A stretch of DNA of 61,621 nt from Acidobacteriota bacterium (GTDB lineage: Bacteria > Acidobacteriota > Terriglobia > Acidiferrales > UBA7541). The stretch lies in NCBI GenBank assembly GCA_021832085.1, contig JAKBLM010000021.1:1-61621 (forward strand), in the 5' to 3' direction. The first letter of the stretch is position 1. Every line of letters starts with the position of its first letter. Both the position numbers and the translations under genes were made by a program. Positions 43,773 through 52,740 of this stretch are shown one piece after another. The notes beneath the pieces are model-generated. The model was given only the letters and a program-made list of their open reading frames with translations. It did not search any database and was not told where the DNA came from.

Positions 43773-45344
43773 ATGGCCGATACCAGCCGAATCCGACCCA
43801 AAGGCGGAATCGTTGTTCTCGATTTTGGCTCACAAACCACCCAGCTGATCGCCCGCCGCATCCGCGAGCAGGAGGTCTTCAGCGTGGTGCTGCCGTGCTG
43901 GACGCCGGTCGAGCAGATCCGGGCGCTCGAACCTGCCGGCTTGGTGCTCTCGGGCGGGCCGAGCTCGGTCTACGATCCCGGCGCGCCGGTCTGTGATCCC
44001 GCTGTTCTCCGGATGGGCGTGCCGGTGCTCGGCATCTGCTATGGCCTTCAATGGATCTCCCACACCCTCGGCGGCCAGGTTCGCCCGGCCGAGTCCCGCG
44101 AATTCGGCCCCGCCGTGGTCGAAATCTTGGGCGCTTCGCCGCTTTTCGCCGGACTGCCGTCCCGCCAGAAAATCTGGATGAGCCACGGCGATCACGTCGT
44201 CAGCCTGCCGGAGGGTTTTCGCCAGACCGGCCAGACGGAGACGACGCTGGCGGCCATCGAGGACCCGGCACGCCGCTTTTTTGCTGTCCAGTTCCATCCC
44301 GAGGTTCGCCATACCGAGCACGGCCGCGAGATCCTGCACAATTTCGTCTTCGGCATCTGCGGCGCGCGCCCGAACTGGACTCGGGCCGGCTTTGTCGCCG
44401 AGTCGACCGCGGCCATCGCCGAGCGCATCGGCGGAGAACAGGCGATTTGCGCGTTGAGCGGTGGAGTCGACTCCACCGTTGCCGCCACGCTCGTCCACCG
44501 CGCCATCGGCGACCGGCTCACCAACGTCTTCGTCGATACGGGCTTGCTTCGAAAGAACGAATTCGAGGATACCGTCGAACTGCTCGAGCGGCGGGTCGGA
44601 CTGAACGTTATCGGCGTTCGTGCCGCCGGCCGTTTTCTCGCGCGCCTGGCTGGCGTCGTCGATCCGGAAGAGAAGCGCCGGCGCATTGGCAATGAGTTCA
44701 TCGCGATTTTTGCCGAGCAAGCCCGTGAAATCGGACGAACCAGCGGCAAGCCGGTTCGCTTCCTCGTGCAAGGCACTCTGTATCCCGACGTGATCGAATC
44801 GGTCTCGGTCCGCGGTCCCTCCGCCACGATCAAGACTCATCACAACGTCGGCGGCTTACCCGCCGTCATGCCGCTCGATCTGGTCGAGCCGCTCCGCGAT
44901 CTGTTCAAGGACGAAGTGCGCGAGGTGGGTAGGGAACTGGGCTTGCCGGAAGAGATGCTCACCAAGCACCCGTTCCCCGGCCCGGGTCTGGCTGTGCGGA
45001 TTCTGGGCGAGGTGACTGAGGAAAGGCTGGCGGCGCTGCGCCAGGCAGATGCCATCGTCAACGAAGAGATCCGCCGCGCCGGCCTCTACCAACAACTCTG
45101 GCAGGCATTTGCGGTGTTGCTGCCGGTGAGAAGCGTAGGGGTAATGGGGGACGCGCGCAGCTATGGACTTACCGTCGCCGTGCGCGCCGTGACCTCTGAA
45201 GACGCCATGACCGCCGACTGGGCCCGACTGCCCGCCGACGTGCTGGAGCGGATATCCGCAAGGATCGTCAACGAAACCCCTAGCATCAGCCGCGTCGTTT
45301 ACGACATCAGCTCCAAACCGCCCGCCACCATCGAGTGGGAGTAA
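43773..45344 (+). CDS. guaA: GMP synthase (glutamine-hydrolysing)
   Basis: 523 residues. The N-terminal class I glutamine amidotransferase domain has [14 protein letters not shown], the nucleophile in LGICYGLQ and [13 protein letters not shown]. The ATP pyrophosphatase domain has [18 protein letters not shown]. The C-terminal dimerisation domain is complete ([19 protein letters not shown] and a final PPATIEWE). It converts XMP to GMP using ATP and glutamine. It follows leuS by 6 bp and was probably co-transcribed with nfo-leuS. Confidence 0.97.
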   Translation: MADTSRIRPKGGIVVLDFGSQTTQLIARRIREQEVFSVVLPCWTPVEQIRALEPAGLVLSGGPSSVYDPGAPVCDPAVLRMGVPVLGICYGLQWISHTLGGQVRPAESREFGPAVVEILGASPLFAGLPSRQKIWMSHGDHVVSLPEGFRQTGQTETTLAAIEDPARRFFAVQFHPEVRHTEHGREILHNFVFGICGARPNWTRAGFVAESTAAIAERIGGEQAICALSGGVDSTVAATLVHRAIGDRLTNVFVDTGLLRKNEFEDTVELLERRVGLNVIGVRAAGRFLARLAGVVDPEEKRRRIGNEFIAIFAEQAREIGRTSGKPVRFLVQGTLYPDVIESVSVRGPSATIKTHHNVGGLPAVMPLDLVEPLRDLFKDEVREVGRELGLPEEMLTKHPFPGPGLAVRILGEVTEERLAALRQADAIVNEEIRRAGLYQQLWQAFAVLLPVRSVGVMGDARSYGLTVAVRAVTSEDAMTADWARLPADVLERISARIVNETPSISRVVYDISSKPPATIEWE

Positions 45345-45392
45345 AGCAACACTCGAAGCCGCTAGGCAACTTTCCTGTGGAAAACTGAGCTA

Positions 45393-45764
45393 TTAACGTT
45401 CGGCCATCCGCTGCGCCATGTGCAGCAGCAGATGACGGTCGTTCTCACTCAAACGTTCCAGCAACCGCGCCATGCGGTTCAAGAAACGAGCTTCCTCAGG
45501 CGAGCTACCCCAGGCGATCTCGTCTGCGGTCTTTCTCTCGGGCAGGTTCGGCAGTTGCGGCGGTTCCTCGCCGTCATAGAAGAGCTGGTAAAGCGGCACC
45601 TCCAATGCGCGTGCCAGCTTCTCCAAAGTCTCGATCGACGGAACCGTGTGGCCGTTCTCTACCCTCGAGATATAGCACCGCAGAAGACCAGTGCGTTTCT
45701 CGATTTCACCCTGCGACAGACTCTTCGTCTCCCGCAAGGCTCTGAGTCGTTCTCCGATAACCAT
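45393..45764 (-). CDS. XRE-family transcriptional regulator
   Basis: 123 residues. The N-terminal helix-turn-helix is IGERLRALRETKSLSQGEIEKRTGLLRCYISRVENGHTVPSIETL (split: LSQGEIEKRTGLL, CYISRVENGHTVPS). It is followed by EVPLYQLFYDGEEPPQLP and a helical C-terminus with FLNRMARLLERLSENDRHLLLHMA. This small regulator type is common in Acidobacteriota. An 11-bp dyad (ATAGT-G-ACTAT, 45763-45773) straddles its start codon, a likely autoregulatory operator. Targets unknown. Convergent with guaA. Confidence 0.88.
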   Translation of the reverse strand: MVIGERLRALRETKSLSQGEIEKRTGLLRCYISRVENGHTVPSIETLEKLARALEVPLYQLFYDGEEPPQLPNLPERKTADEIAWGSSPEEARFLNRMARLLERLSENDRHLLLHMAQRMAER

Positions 45765-45773
45765 AGTGACTAT
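45763..45773 (-). promoter_or_regulatory. Operator-like dyad overlapping the XRE gene start
   Basis: ATAGT-G-ACTAT is a perfect 11-bp inverted repeat whose left edge covers the first two bases of the start codon region of the XRE gene. The region immediately upstream (45774-45800) is AT-rich. XRE regulators often bind dyads of about this size in their own promoters. Confidence 0.5.
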
Positions 45774-45998
45774 AATTTTTCCATAATTACACTAAGGGTA
45801 TCAAGAGGGAAAAATGAATGAATGCTTGGGGAAATGAACAGCTCGAGTTTCGATACGGCACGCGTTCTAGTACCAAGTTGGTTATCTTTGGCCATTCTCC
45901 GCAGCCGGAGGCTGGACTCCCACCCGAGGAAGCCGTTTGTGCCTGCCTGAGGTAAACTGCGGCGTTACGTTGCGCGCAAGGTTGACCCGTAGGAAGAT

Positions 45999-46026
45999 GT
46001 AACCGATTCGGCCGCCGCTGCGTCTC
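45999..46026 (+). promoter_or_regulatory. Putative ECF-type promoter for the sigma factor operon
   Basis: GTAACC (45999-46004), 16-bp spacer, CGTCTC (46021-46026). The AAC(C) -35 and CGTC -10 elements fit the pattern of ECF sigma-factor promoters, which are typically autoregulated. It ends 23 bp before the rpoE-like ATG. A functional match to this sigma factor is inferred. Confidence 0.5.
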
Positions 46027-46049
46027 TCTAAGCGGCTGACCTGTGAGAC

Positions 46050-46679
46050 ATGACGAAGTTGAGCGGCGAAGGTCAGCGGAACAATGTCCAAGACGAGCGG
46101 CAACTGGTCCGTCGGGCCCAGGCGGGCGACGAGGCCGCCTACGAAGAGTTGGTGCGAACGCACCAGCACCGCGTCATTGCGATCGCCAGCCGATTGCTGC
46201 GTGGCTCGCAGGATGCCGAAGATGTCTCACAACAGGTTTTCGTCAAGGCTTATTTTTCGCTCCGCCGTTTCGACCTTCGCTCGAAATTTTCAACCTGGCT
46301 TTATAAGATCGCAGTCAATGAGTGTTGGAATTATCTGAGGAAAAAGAAGGCCCGGCCGCTTGTCTATGAAGCCGATCTCACCGAGGAGCAGAGTGAGCGA
46401 TTGGAGGGCGCCGCACAGCGCTCGGAACTCATCGATCCGGAGGAAGCGGCCCGGCAACGGGACCTGGTCGAATGGCTGCTGGGCCAACTCGAAACGGAAG
46501 ATCGCATGATGCTGGAGCTGAAGGAAATGCAGGGTTTTTCGATCGACGAGATTGCCGAGATGCTCGAATTGAATCCCAATACGGTGAAGGTCAGACTTTT
46601 CCGGGCCCGGGGGAAGCTGGTTGAACTTTACCGCCGCCGGCTGAGTCCGTCGCGACCGCCAGCGGTTAAGCGAGGGTGA
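46050..46679 (+). CDS. ECF sigma factor (RpoE-like)
   Basis: 209 residues. Region 2 is LVRRAQAGDEAAYEELVRTHQHRVIAIASRLL (given in pieces: RRAQAGDEAAYEELV and GSQDAEDVSQQVFVKAYFSL), with the NKFSTWLYKIAVNECWNYLRKKK -type segment at region 2.3-2.4 (here FSTWLYKIAVNECWNYLRKKK split at FSTWLYKIAVNECWNY). Region 4 is LLGQLETEDRMMLELKEMQG and FSIDEIAEMLELNPNTVKVRLFRARGKL (ECF type HTH). The start follows a consensus-like ECF promoter. It is coupled to an anti-sigma gene starting 5 bp after the stop. Confidence 0.93.
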   Translation: MTKLSGEGQRNNVQDERQLVRRAQAGDEAAYEELVRTHQHRVIAIASRLLRGSQDAEDVSQQVFVKAYFSLRRFDLRSKFSTWLYKIAVNECWNYLRKKKARPLVYEADLTEEQSERLEGAAQRSELIDPEEAARQRDLVEWLLGQLETEDRMMLELKEMQGFSIDEIAEMLELNPNTVKVRLFRARGKLVELYRRRLSPSRPPAVKRG

Positions 46680-46683
46680 AGCG

Positions 46684-47172
46684 ATGTTCGGTAAACACAA
46701 TCGTGCAGGCGCTTGCTCAGCTTTGGAAGCCCGGCTCGAGGACTACGTCGAGGGCCGGCTGAACGAAAGGGAAGCGGAGGAAGTCGAGATCCACGTGCGC
46801 TCCTGTGCCCGCTGCACAGAGGCCCTCCGCCATTCCAGGATCAGCGTCGAACTCTTCCGCGCCCTCAAGACGCGTCCGGCGCCCAGCCCGAATCCCTTTT
46901 TCGTCTCCCGGGTGATGGCCGCAATTCACGGGGAGCAGCGTGACCAGGACAGCTGGAAACCGGTTGAACGCGCCGCCTGGCGGCTCTGTTGGGTGGCAAC
47001 GGTTGCGGTGCTCGTTCTGGCCTTCTTCATGCTGCGGATCCACTTCTCTCCGCCGGCGATCGCTCCTTCCCAGCAGAGCCAGGTCCAGGCACTGGTCAAC
47101 GTGCCGGTAGCGCAACCTGCCAATCAGGACGATTCCGTCTTGCTGCTCGCCAGTGATGACAATGGCCGGTAA
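46684..47172 (+). CDS. Membrane anti-sigma factor with zinc-binding (ZAS) domain
   Basis: 162 residues. The N-terminal ZAS-type motif is LEDYVEGRLNEREAEEVEIHVRSCARCTEAL (H-x3-C-x2-C near residues 37-44). A TM segment (LCWVATVAVLVLAFFML) near residues 100-118 anchors it, leaving a short periplasmic tail. Such proteins sequester the cognate ECF sigma factor until a periplasmic signal triggers release or proteolysis. The gene sits 5 bp after the sigma gene and overlaps the Spy-like gene start. Confidence 0.87.
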   Translation: MFGKHNRAGACSALEARLEDYVEGRLNEREAEEVEIHVRSCARCTEALRHSRISVELFRALKTRPAPSPNPFFVSRVMAAIHGEQRDQDSWKPVERAAWRLCWVATVAVLVLAFFMLRIHFSPPAIAPSQQSQVQALVNVPVAQPANQDDSVLLLASDDNGR

Positions 47173-47563
47173 GCGCCCTAGTGCCAAAGCGATCGGTTTG
47201 TTGCTCGCCGTGTTCGTGCTGGGCGGCGTGGCGGGGAGTCTGGGCACTTACGTCGGAACCCACGATCGCCAGATTCGCTCCCGGCAGACGTTTCTCGACC
47301 AGTTCAGGCAGCAAGTCCAGCTGACGCCCAGCCAGTTAGTGCAGATCCGCGGCATCCTTGCCGAGGGACACAAGCGCTGGGAAGCTATCAGAGAAAAGAG
47401 CGAAAAGGAAGCCCAGCCGCAGTTCGACGCCCTGCACGCCGAAATCCGTAAACGCATCCGCGCTGTCCTCACACCGGCGCAACAGCCGAAGTTCGACGAG
47501 TTTCTCAAGCGGCTGGAGGCGGAGCACAAAGCCCGCGAAAAACAGCATCACGAGCCTCGCTGA
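47156..47563 (+). CDS. Spy/CpxP-like periplasmic protein
   Basis: About 135 residues from ATG 47156 (GTG 47153 and ATG 47162 are alternatives). An N-terminal TM or signal (AIGLLLAVFVLGGVAGSLGTY) precedes helical repeats with two LTxxQ motifs (LTPSQLVQIRGIL and LTPAQQPKFDEFL), the hallmark of Spy/CpxP/ZraP proteins. These act as periplasmic chaperones or metal/stress sensors. The 17-bp overlap with the anti-sigma gene places it in the sigma operon, so it is probably the output or the modulator of the envelope-stress response. Confidence 0.85.
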   Translation: MTMAGKRPSAKAIGLLLAVFVLGGVAGSLGTYVGTHDRQIRSRQTFLDQFRQQVQLTPSQLVQIRGILAEGHKRWEAIREKSEKEAQPQFDALHAEIRKRIRAVLTPAQQPKFDEFLKRLEAEHKAREKQHHEPR

Positions 47564-47794
47564 CCTCTGCGCAAGCCGCGTCGTCTTGACGACTCGGCGT
47601 AACTCATCTCGCAATTTCCGCCAGCAGTCTCTCTCCATCGCGCGTCTGTCGCCTCATCTTTTTCCCTCTTCGTGCAGCCGGCATCGGCATTCACACGAAC
47701 CGTTACGCGCGCCGCGGCCCGAAGGAAGCGGCAAGGCAGGCACCGGCGCCTTACGGCGCCGCCTCACGCACCGCGGGAAAGAGAAGCCAGGTGG

Positions 47795-48226
47795 TCAGAA
47801 GGGAATGTCTTCGTCGGAAATGGGAGGTCCGGCCTGCGGCTCTTCCATCTCGCCGCCGACGGGTTCGCGAGATTCCGGTTCCGGGGCAGGTCCGCCTTCG
47901 GCTCGGGAGCCAAGCATCTTCATCACGTTGGCGTTGATTTCCGTGGTGGTGCGCTTGTTGCCGGACCGATCGTCCCATTGCCTGGTCTGTAGCCGGCCTT
48001 CCAAATAAACGAGCGACCCGCGCTTCAGGTATTGCTGCGCAATCTCCGCCAGCCGGCCCCACATCACGATCCGGTGCCATTCGGTACGCTTCTGCCGCTC
48101 GCCCGCGCGGTCCTTGTACGTCTCGTCGGTGGCCAGGGTAAAGTTGCACACCTGTTGGCCGCTCGCTGTATAGCGGCTTTCGGGATCGCGTCCCAAACGC
48201 CCAACCAGAATGACTTTGTTCACCAT
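47795..48226 (-). CDS. ssb: Single-stranded DNA-binding protein
   Basis: 143 residues. The N-terminal OB-fold starts [20 protein letters not shown] and contains [21 protein letters not shown] and [13 protein letters not shown]. The Pro/Gly/Glu-rich linker ends in the conserved acidic tip DEDIPF that recruits partner proteins. Functions as a tetramer in replication and repair. It stands alone, convergent with the Spy-like gene (230-bp spacer). Confidence 0.96.
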   Translation of the reverse strand: MVNKVILVGRLGRDPESRYTASGQQVCNFTLATDETYKDRAGERQKRTEWHRIVMWGRLAEIAQQYLKRGSLVYLEGRLQTRQWDDRSGNKRTTTEINANVMKMLGSRAEGGPAPEPESREPVGGEMEEPQAGPPISDEDIPF

Positions 48227-48586
48227 GGTTATCCGCCTTTGCCGGCAGAGTATACCTGAAAGCCCCGCCCATTACGCAAGGCTTTCGCTGGGCTGCCAAT
48301 GCCGCGGCCGCACCACGGCCCCAAAATTCGAGGGGAGGGAATTGCGGAAGGGAAAATCCTGCGTCCCCTGGGTGCGGGATCAGACCGTCGCGGCCGCCGA
48401 ACTGGCGCCTCGCCGCGGTTTTCCGCCGGCATTGTGCCGTACTCGCCCGCACTTTGTGACCGCGAAAGCGTTTCGCGCAACTCCCGGGAAACCCGGGGAA
48501 GGTTCCCGGGGAAAAGGCCGCGTTTTCCTTGGCGATTCCCTTGAGTAGAAAGCTTCGCCCCAGAAACAAAGAGGATCGAACAAGTT
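48227..48586. other. Intergenic region between ssb and cpoB
   Basis: 360 bp upstream of ssb. Contains a cluster of C/G-run half-sites around 48481-48520 (CCCGGGAAACCCGGGGAAGG and TTCCCGGGGAA) able to form alternative hairpins. No open frame with a ribosome-binding site was seen. It probably holds the ssb promoter and the tol-cluster terminator. Confidence 0.5.
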
Positions 48587-49576
48587 CTAACGGACGCTGA
48601 CGCCCAATTCCCGCAGCCGTGCTTCCGCCTTGCGGGCCTGCTCCGTGCCGGGGTTCTCGCGAATCACGCGTCGCAGCTCGGCAATGGCCGGGCTGTTCTC
48701 GCGCAGCTTCAACAACGCGTAGGCCTTCTTGAGCCGCGCGTCGGCACGCTTGAAGCTGTTCGGATAGTTGTTCAGCACCTGGTTGTATTCGCCGATGGCC
48801 TTTGTGTACTTTCCCTGGGCGTAGTCGATCTCGCCGAGATAGAAGTGGGCGTTCGAAGCCAGGTCGGTATTGCCGTAATACTTCAGGTATTGCCGGAACT
48901 CCTGGCTGGAAAGGTTGTAGTTCCCCGACGTGTAGTCGCGCAGCGCGTTGGTATAGAGCAGGTCCGCCGGCGGAGGCGGGCCGGCCGGCAGTTGCGGAGC
49001 GTCGGCGGCCGATGATTGCCCTGAGCCCGAACCGTAGGGGGAAGTGGGAGCAGCGCCACTATTCGGATTGGTCGCCCCCGTGCCATTTGGATTCGTCGCG
49101 CTCGTGCCGGCCGGACTCGTCGTGCCGGAGCTCTGCCCGCCGCTCAGAGCGGAGACTTTCGCATCGATCGTCTGAATCGTGTTCTGCAGCGTAGCCACCT
49201 GGCCGGAGAGCTTGCCGATTCTTGCCTTCACATCCTCAAGGCTGTCGGAAAGGGCCTGCACCTGTCCGCCCATCGAACTGATTTGCGTGCCGGAATTGGC
49301 TTGCAGGTCCTGGATCGTCTTCTGCATCGCTCCGATGGAGCTGGTCAGTTGGTTCTGCGAATCGACCGCCTGTCCAATCAGTGTCTTCAGGACGGCGAAA
49401 TTCTGCGTCATCTGATTCTGCATCGCCTGCTGGTTCTGCAGCAGAATCGAAACCTGTTGCTGTAACTGGATGATCTCCTTGGCGACCGCGTCCGCCGGCG
49501 GCGGAGACAACAGCGCCCCCATCACCAACCCGGCAGCTACTGCCACCGTGCCTATGGCTATTCCTCGTCCGCGCAT
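48587..49576 (-). CDS. cpoB: Tol-Pal system protein CpoB (YbgF)
   Basis: 329 residues from ATG 49576 with a strong AAGGAGGAGAG ribosome-binding site; upstream in-frame residues lack signal-peptide features. Signal peptide at 1-30 (GTVAVAAGLVMGALL). Residues 35-160 form a coiled coil (QQQVSILLQNQQAMQNQMTQ). Then a Gly/Ser/Asn/Thr-rich linker and a C-terminal TPR module (ALRDYTSGNYNLSSQEF, AHFYLGEIDYAQGKYTKAI, ARLKKAYALLKLRENSPAI). CpoB coordinates outer-membrane constriction and peptidoglycan synthesis. Last gene of the tol cluster, 86 bp after pal. Confidence 0.9.
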   Translation of the reverse strand: MRGRGIAIGTVAVAAGLVMGALLSPPPADAVAKEIIQLQQQVSILLQNQQAMQNQMTQNFAVLKTLIGQAVDSQNQLTSSIGAMQKTIQDLQANSGTQISSMGGQVQALSDSLEDVKARIGKLSGQVATLQNTIQTIDAKVSALSGGQSSGTTSPAGTSATNPNGTGATNPNSGAAPTSPYGSGSGQSSAADAPQLPAGPPPPADLLYTNALRDYTSGNYNLSSQEFRQYLKYYGNTDLASNAHFYLGEIDYAQGKYTKAIGEYNQVLNNYPNSFKRADARLKKAYALLKLRENSPAIAELRRVIRENPGTEQARKAEARLRELGVSVR

Positions 49577-49662
49577 CGTCTCTCCTCCTTCATTGGCGCC
49601 GGCGCCGGCCGACCCGGTGTTCCGGAACAGCCGGCGCGCAGCGCGTAGCGACAATTGCGTAA

Positions 49663-50427
49663 TCAGTGAGCCAAGACAAAGTGCGCCCGCCGATTCTCCT
49701 GCCAGCACGTCTCATTGTGCTCGGTGCAGAAGGGGTGCTCCTTGCCCCAGCTCATTGTTCTCATCCGGTCCGGATTGATTCCCAGCGAAATCAGGAAATT
49801 CTTGGCCGCGTTGGCCCGCCGCTGCCCGAGCGCCAAGTTGTACTCGAGCGAGCCGCGCTCGTCGCAGTGTCCTTCGATGGTCACATCCACGTTCGGATGC
49901 GCCCGCAGGAAAGCGGCGTCCTGCGTCAGCGCCACCCGGGCGTCGGGACGGATGTTGGCCATGTTGAAATTGAAGAAAGCGTCCTTCACATTCTGGGCAA
50001 ACAGCTCTTCCAGCGTCGCACTCGGCGCCGAGGGCTGCGGCGCCGACTTCGGTGAGACGGTCACCCGAACCGTGTCCACGGCGTTTCCGCCAGGCCCAGT
50101 GGCCGTGATCGTGTAAGTCGTCGATTCACTGGGCGTGACGCTGGTCGACCCGCTCGGCGGCTGCACGCTGCCGACTGTCGGCTCCAGGTCCAGCGTCGTC
50201 GCGTTCTGCGAAGTCCAGTGCAGTGTGGACTGCTGTCCCTGGGTAATGAAATCCGGCGACGCCGTCAAGGTCACGGTCGGCGCGGCCGGTGCGGCCGGTG
50301 GCGGCGCCGGTTTGGGCGGAACGGCGGCCACCTTTTTCTGGCAGGCCCCAATCACCACGGTCAACGCTGCCACGGTCAAGATCAAGGCAAACTTCCGTAG
50401 GGAACTACTTTCCGTGCTGCTTTCCAT
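49663..50427 (-). CDS. pal: Peptidoglycan-associated lipoprotein Pal, with an Ig-like insert
   Basis: 254 residues. The lipobox VVIGAC makes Cys29 the lipidation site. A Pro/Ala linker and an extra beta-sandwich segment (about residues 50-130; TVTLTASPDFITQGQQSTLHW, TTYTITATGPGGNAVDTVRV) precede the OmpA domain. The OmpA domain has FFNFNMANIRPDARVAL, VTIEGHCDERGSLEYNLALG and RRANAAKNFL, the peptidoglycan-binding signature. Usual Pal is ~170 residues. Pal links the outer membrane to peptidoglycan and interacts with TolB. Confidence 0.93.
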   Translation of the reverse strand: MESSTESSSLRKFALILTVAALTVVIGACQKKVAAVPPKPAPPPAAPAAPTVTLTASPDFITQGQQSTLHWTSQNATTLDLEPTVGSVQPPSGSTSVTPSESTTYTITATGPGGNAVDTVRVTVSPKSAPQPSAPSATLEELFAQNVKDAFFNFNMANIRPDARVALTQDAAFLRAHPNVDVTIEGHCDERGSLEYNLALGQRRANAAKNFLISLGINPDRMRTMSWGKEHPFCTEHNETCWQENRRAHFVLAH

Positions 50428-50549
50428 TCGGTTCCTCCTGAACGGTACTCCCTGCTTGAATCGCGACCCGGTATAAAAACCTTCTTATCCTACCATTGCC
50501 AAAACGCGCCACTCCATCCCCCATGCCGGCTGGTCCGCTTTTTTTTGCT

Positions 50550-51917
50550 CTACTTCCAGGACCAGTTCGGCGAGAAGTTCTTCCCGGTGTGTGTAAGCTG
50601 TCGCAAACCCGTTCCGTCGGCCATCATTGTCCAGATTTGCCAGGTCCCGGTCCGGTCCGACTGAAACACCAGATGCCTCCCGTCCGGCGCCCACCAAGGC
50701 CGCTCGTTCCGGCCTGCGTCCCGTGTCAACTGCAGAAGCTGGTGGGTGGCAATGTCCATGATGTAAAGATCGTAATTGCCGTTTGGGCGGCGCCAACTGA
50801 ACGCCAGCAGCTGCCCGTTGGGCGACCAGGCTGGGTCCACGATGTACCCCATGCCCGGCAAATCGATTTTCACCAGGTCCGCTCCGTCTTCTCCCATCAT
50901 GTAGAGCCCGGGCAGGCCGCCCCGGTCGCTCACGAAGACAATCTGCTTGCCGGTCTTGGGATTCCAGACTGGCGACGTGTTGTCCGAATGGGGCGCGAAG
51001 GTGAGCTGCACCGGATGCGTGCCGTCCGAGTTCACTTTCCAGATTTCCGGATCGCCCCGCATGCTCGACGAAAACGCCAGTTCGCGCCCGCTGGGCGACC
51101 AGGCCGGCGCCGAATTGGTTCCCGGGAATCGCGGAAAATACATCACGCGTTTCGCCGCCATCGAATAGAGGCAGAGCTGCGCGGAAACCACACCCCGGTA
51201 GGGCACAAAGCAGGTGAAGGCGATCTCGCCCGCGTCTGGCGACCAGCGCGCCATGATCGATTCCGTGTGCAGGTCGGTGATCTGGTGCTTGTTCGCTCCG
51301 TCGTAATCCATCACCGACAACTCGGCGTTCTTGCCGACCTGGTGGCTGTAGACGATATGCGTCAGCGCGATCCCCGGCACGCCGCCGCTCAGCAGCGAGA
51401 CGATATCGTTGGACATCTCGTGAGCGAGCAGCCGCGCCCCCTCGGCGGTGGCATCTCCCGTATAGACCTTCGAGAGCATCGGCGGCGCTGAAGTGTTCGT
51501 CAGGTCCACCAGCCAGCCGGAAACCGAGAGGCTGCTTCCCGAAACGGCCATGTTCCCCAGCGCCATCATCGCCGCGTTTGCCGGCGTCTGGGTCCACTGC
51601 TTCTCCTGGCCCTGCAACTGGCTGGGCTGCGTGGGCCAGGTCGACGGCAGCGGATAGAAGCTCTTGCTCACCATCTGGATCACGCCGGAATAAGCCAGGT
51701 CGTCCCACAGCACCTTGTCGAACACTTTCTCCAGCGGCTGCGCCGCCGCGTTGGTCGCGCCGAAATTCGGCACTGCCAGCCGTACCTTACTCACGCCCAG
51801 CCCGGTTCCCGTCCGGAACCAGTCTTGCGGGGCAGGCGACGGCGCCGGCCGCGCCCACAACGCCAGGCCCGCTAGCGCTACCATCACCGTCCAACCGATC
51901 CAACGTATTGGCTTCAT
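50550..51917 (-). CDS. tolB: Tol-Pal translocation protein TolB
   Basis: 455 residues with an N-terminal signal sequence (WTVMVALAGLALWARPAP). An N-terminal alpha/beta domain (KVRLAVPNFGATNAAAQPLEKVF) is followed by a six-bladed beta-propeller with WSPDAGEIAF, WSPSGRELAFSSSMRGDPEIW, WNPKTGKQIVFVSDRGG, WSPNGQLLAFSW and WAPDGRHLVFQSDRTGTWQIW. TolB is periplasmic and binds Pal and TolA. The gene lies 122 bp before pal and 18 bp after the tolA-like gene on the minus strand. Confidence 0.95.
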   Translation of the reverse strand: MKPIRWIGWTVMVALAGLALWARPAPSPAPQDWFRTGTGLGVSKVRLAVPNFGATNAAAQPLEKVFDKVLWDDLAYSGVIQMVSKSFYPLPSTWPTQPSQLQGQEKQWTQTPANAAMMALGNMAVSGSSLSVSGWLVDLTNTSAPPMLSKVYTGDATAEGARLLAHEMSNDIVSLLSGGVPGIALTHIVYSHQVGKNAELSVMDYDGANKHQITDLHTESIMARWSPDAGEIAFTCFVPYRGVVSAQLCLYSMAAKRVMYFPRFPGTNSAPAWSPSGRELAFSSSMRGDPEIWKVNSDGTHPVQLTFAPHSDNTSPVWNPKTGKQIVFVSDRGGLPGLYMMGEDGADLVKIDLPGMGYIVDPAWSPNGQLLAFSWRRPNGNYDLYIMDIATHQLLQLTRDAGRNERPWWAPDGRHLVFQSDRTGTWQIWTMMADGTGLRQLTHTGKNFSPNWSWK

Positions 51918-51935
51918 ATCCGCTTCCTTCTCTCT

Positions 51936-52727
51936 CTACCGCCGGAAGTCAAACCAGAACTCGACATTCACATAGGAACCGCTATAGGCGCCGGGCAGGG
52001 GATTGAGCGGACTCGAGGCCTGGATCGCCCGGACCGCCGAGGCGTCAACCGAGGGATAACCACTCGATTGCACCAACTGGATGTTCGCGATCGTTCCGTC
52101 ACGCAGGATCTCGAAATCGATGACTGCGCGCGGCGCCCATTGAATCGTCGGATTCACCGTCGCCTGCAGCCAGTTGCTGCTGATGCGTCGCTGCACCGCC
52201 TGCACATACCAGGGATAGAGCTGTCCGAAACCGCCCGAGGGCCCTCCCAGATTTAGTCCAGCCGCCGTACTCGGGCTCAGGGCGAAATTGGCATTCGAAT
52301 TGGAATAGGGAACGTTTGGCGGTCCACCCTGGCCGTAGGGAATGGCGTTCTTGGGAGGCTGCGCCTTGTTCTTGAGGATTCTCGACTTGCGAGGCGACTT
52401 CCACACCGGCCGCTTATTCTTGAGAAATCTGGGCAGTTTGGTTGCATTGGGCTGGAAGGGAACCTTCGGCGGCGGCTGGGACTTGTACAGGCCGCGCGTG
52501 ACGTCCACGACCCGGCTGGTCGTGACAATGTCCGGCGTCGGCAACGGGATGGCCGGCAGGCTTCCGACCAGTGTCACTTGCACTTGGCCGCCTCCTTTGC
52601 CGGCGCCCCCCCACATCGCTCCGCGATGGGAAAGAAGGGTCGACACGACGAGCAACCCTGCAAGCAGGAAATGAAACACGCCCGACCAGGCAAGCGAGCG
52701 GCCCAGCTTCTCACGCGGACGCCGCAT
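51936..52727 (-). CDS. tolA: TolA/TonB-like energy transducer
   Basis: 263 residues from ATG 52727, chosen because it follows the tolR stop by 13 bp with an AGTGAGCGGA ribosome-binding region; a longer frame begins at 52835 and would overlap tolR. A TM anchor (WSGVFHFLLAGLLVVSTLL) is followed by a Pro/Lys-rich linker with charged KSPRKSR and KNKAQPPKN runs. The C-terminal TonB-type domain has AVIDFEILRDGTIANIQLVQ and PLPGAYSGSYVNVEFWFDF. By position it is TolA; by fold the C-terminus is TonB-family. Couples TolQ-TolR proton motive force to Pal/TolB. Confidence 0.85.
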   Translation of the reverse strand: MRRPREKLGRSLAWSGVFHFLLAGLLVVSTLLSHRGAMWGGAGKGGGQVQVTLVGSLPAIPLPTPDIVTTSRVVDVTRGLYKSQPPPKVPFQPNATKLPRFLKNKRPVWKSPRKSRILKNKAQPPKNAIPYGQGGPPNVPYSNSNANFALSPSTAAGLNLGGPSGGFGQLYPWYVQAVQRRISSNWLQATVNPTIQWAPRAVIDFEILRDGTIANIQLVQSSGYPSVDASAVRAIQASSPLNPLPGAYSGSYVNVEFWFDFRR

Positions 52728-52740
52728 TCCGCTCACTTCG

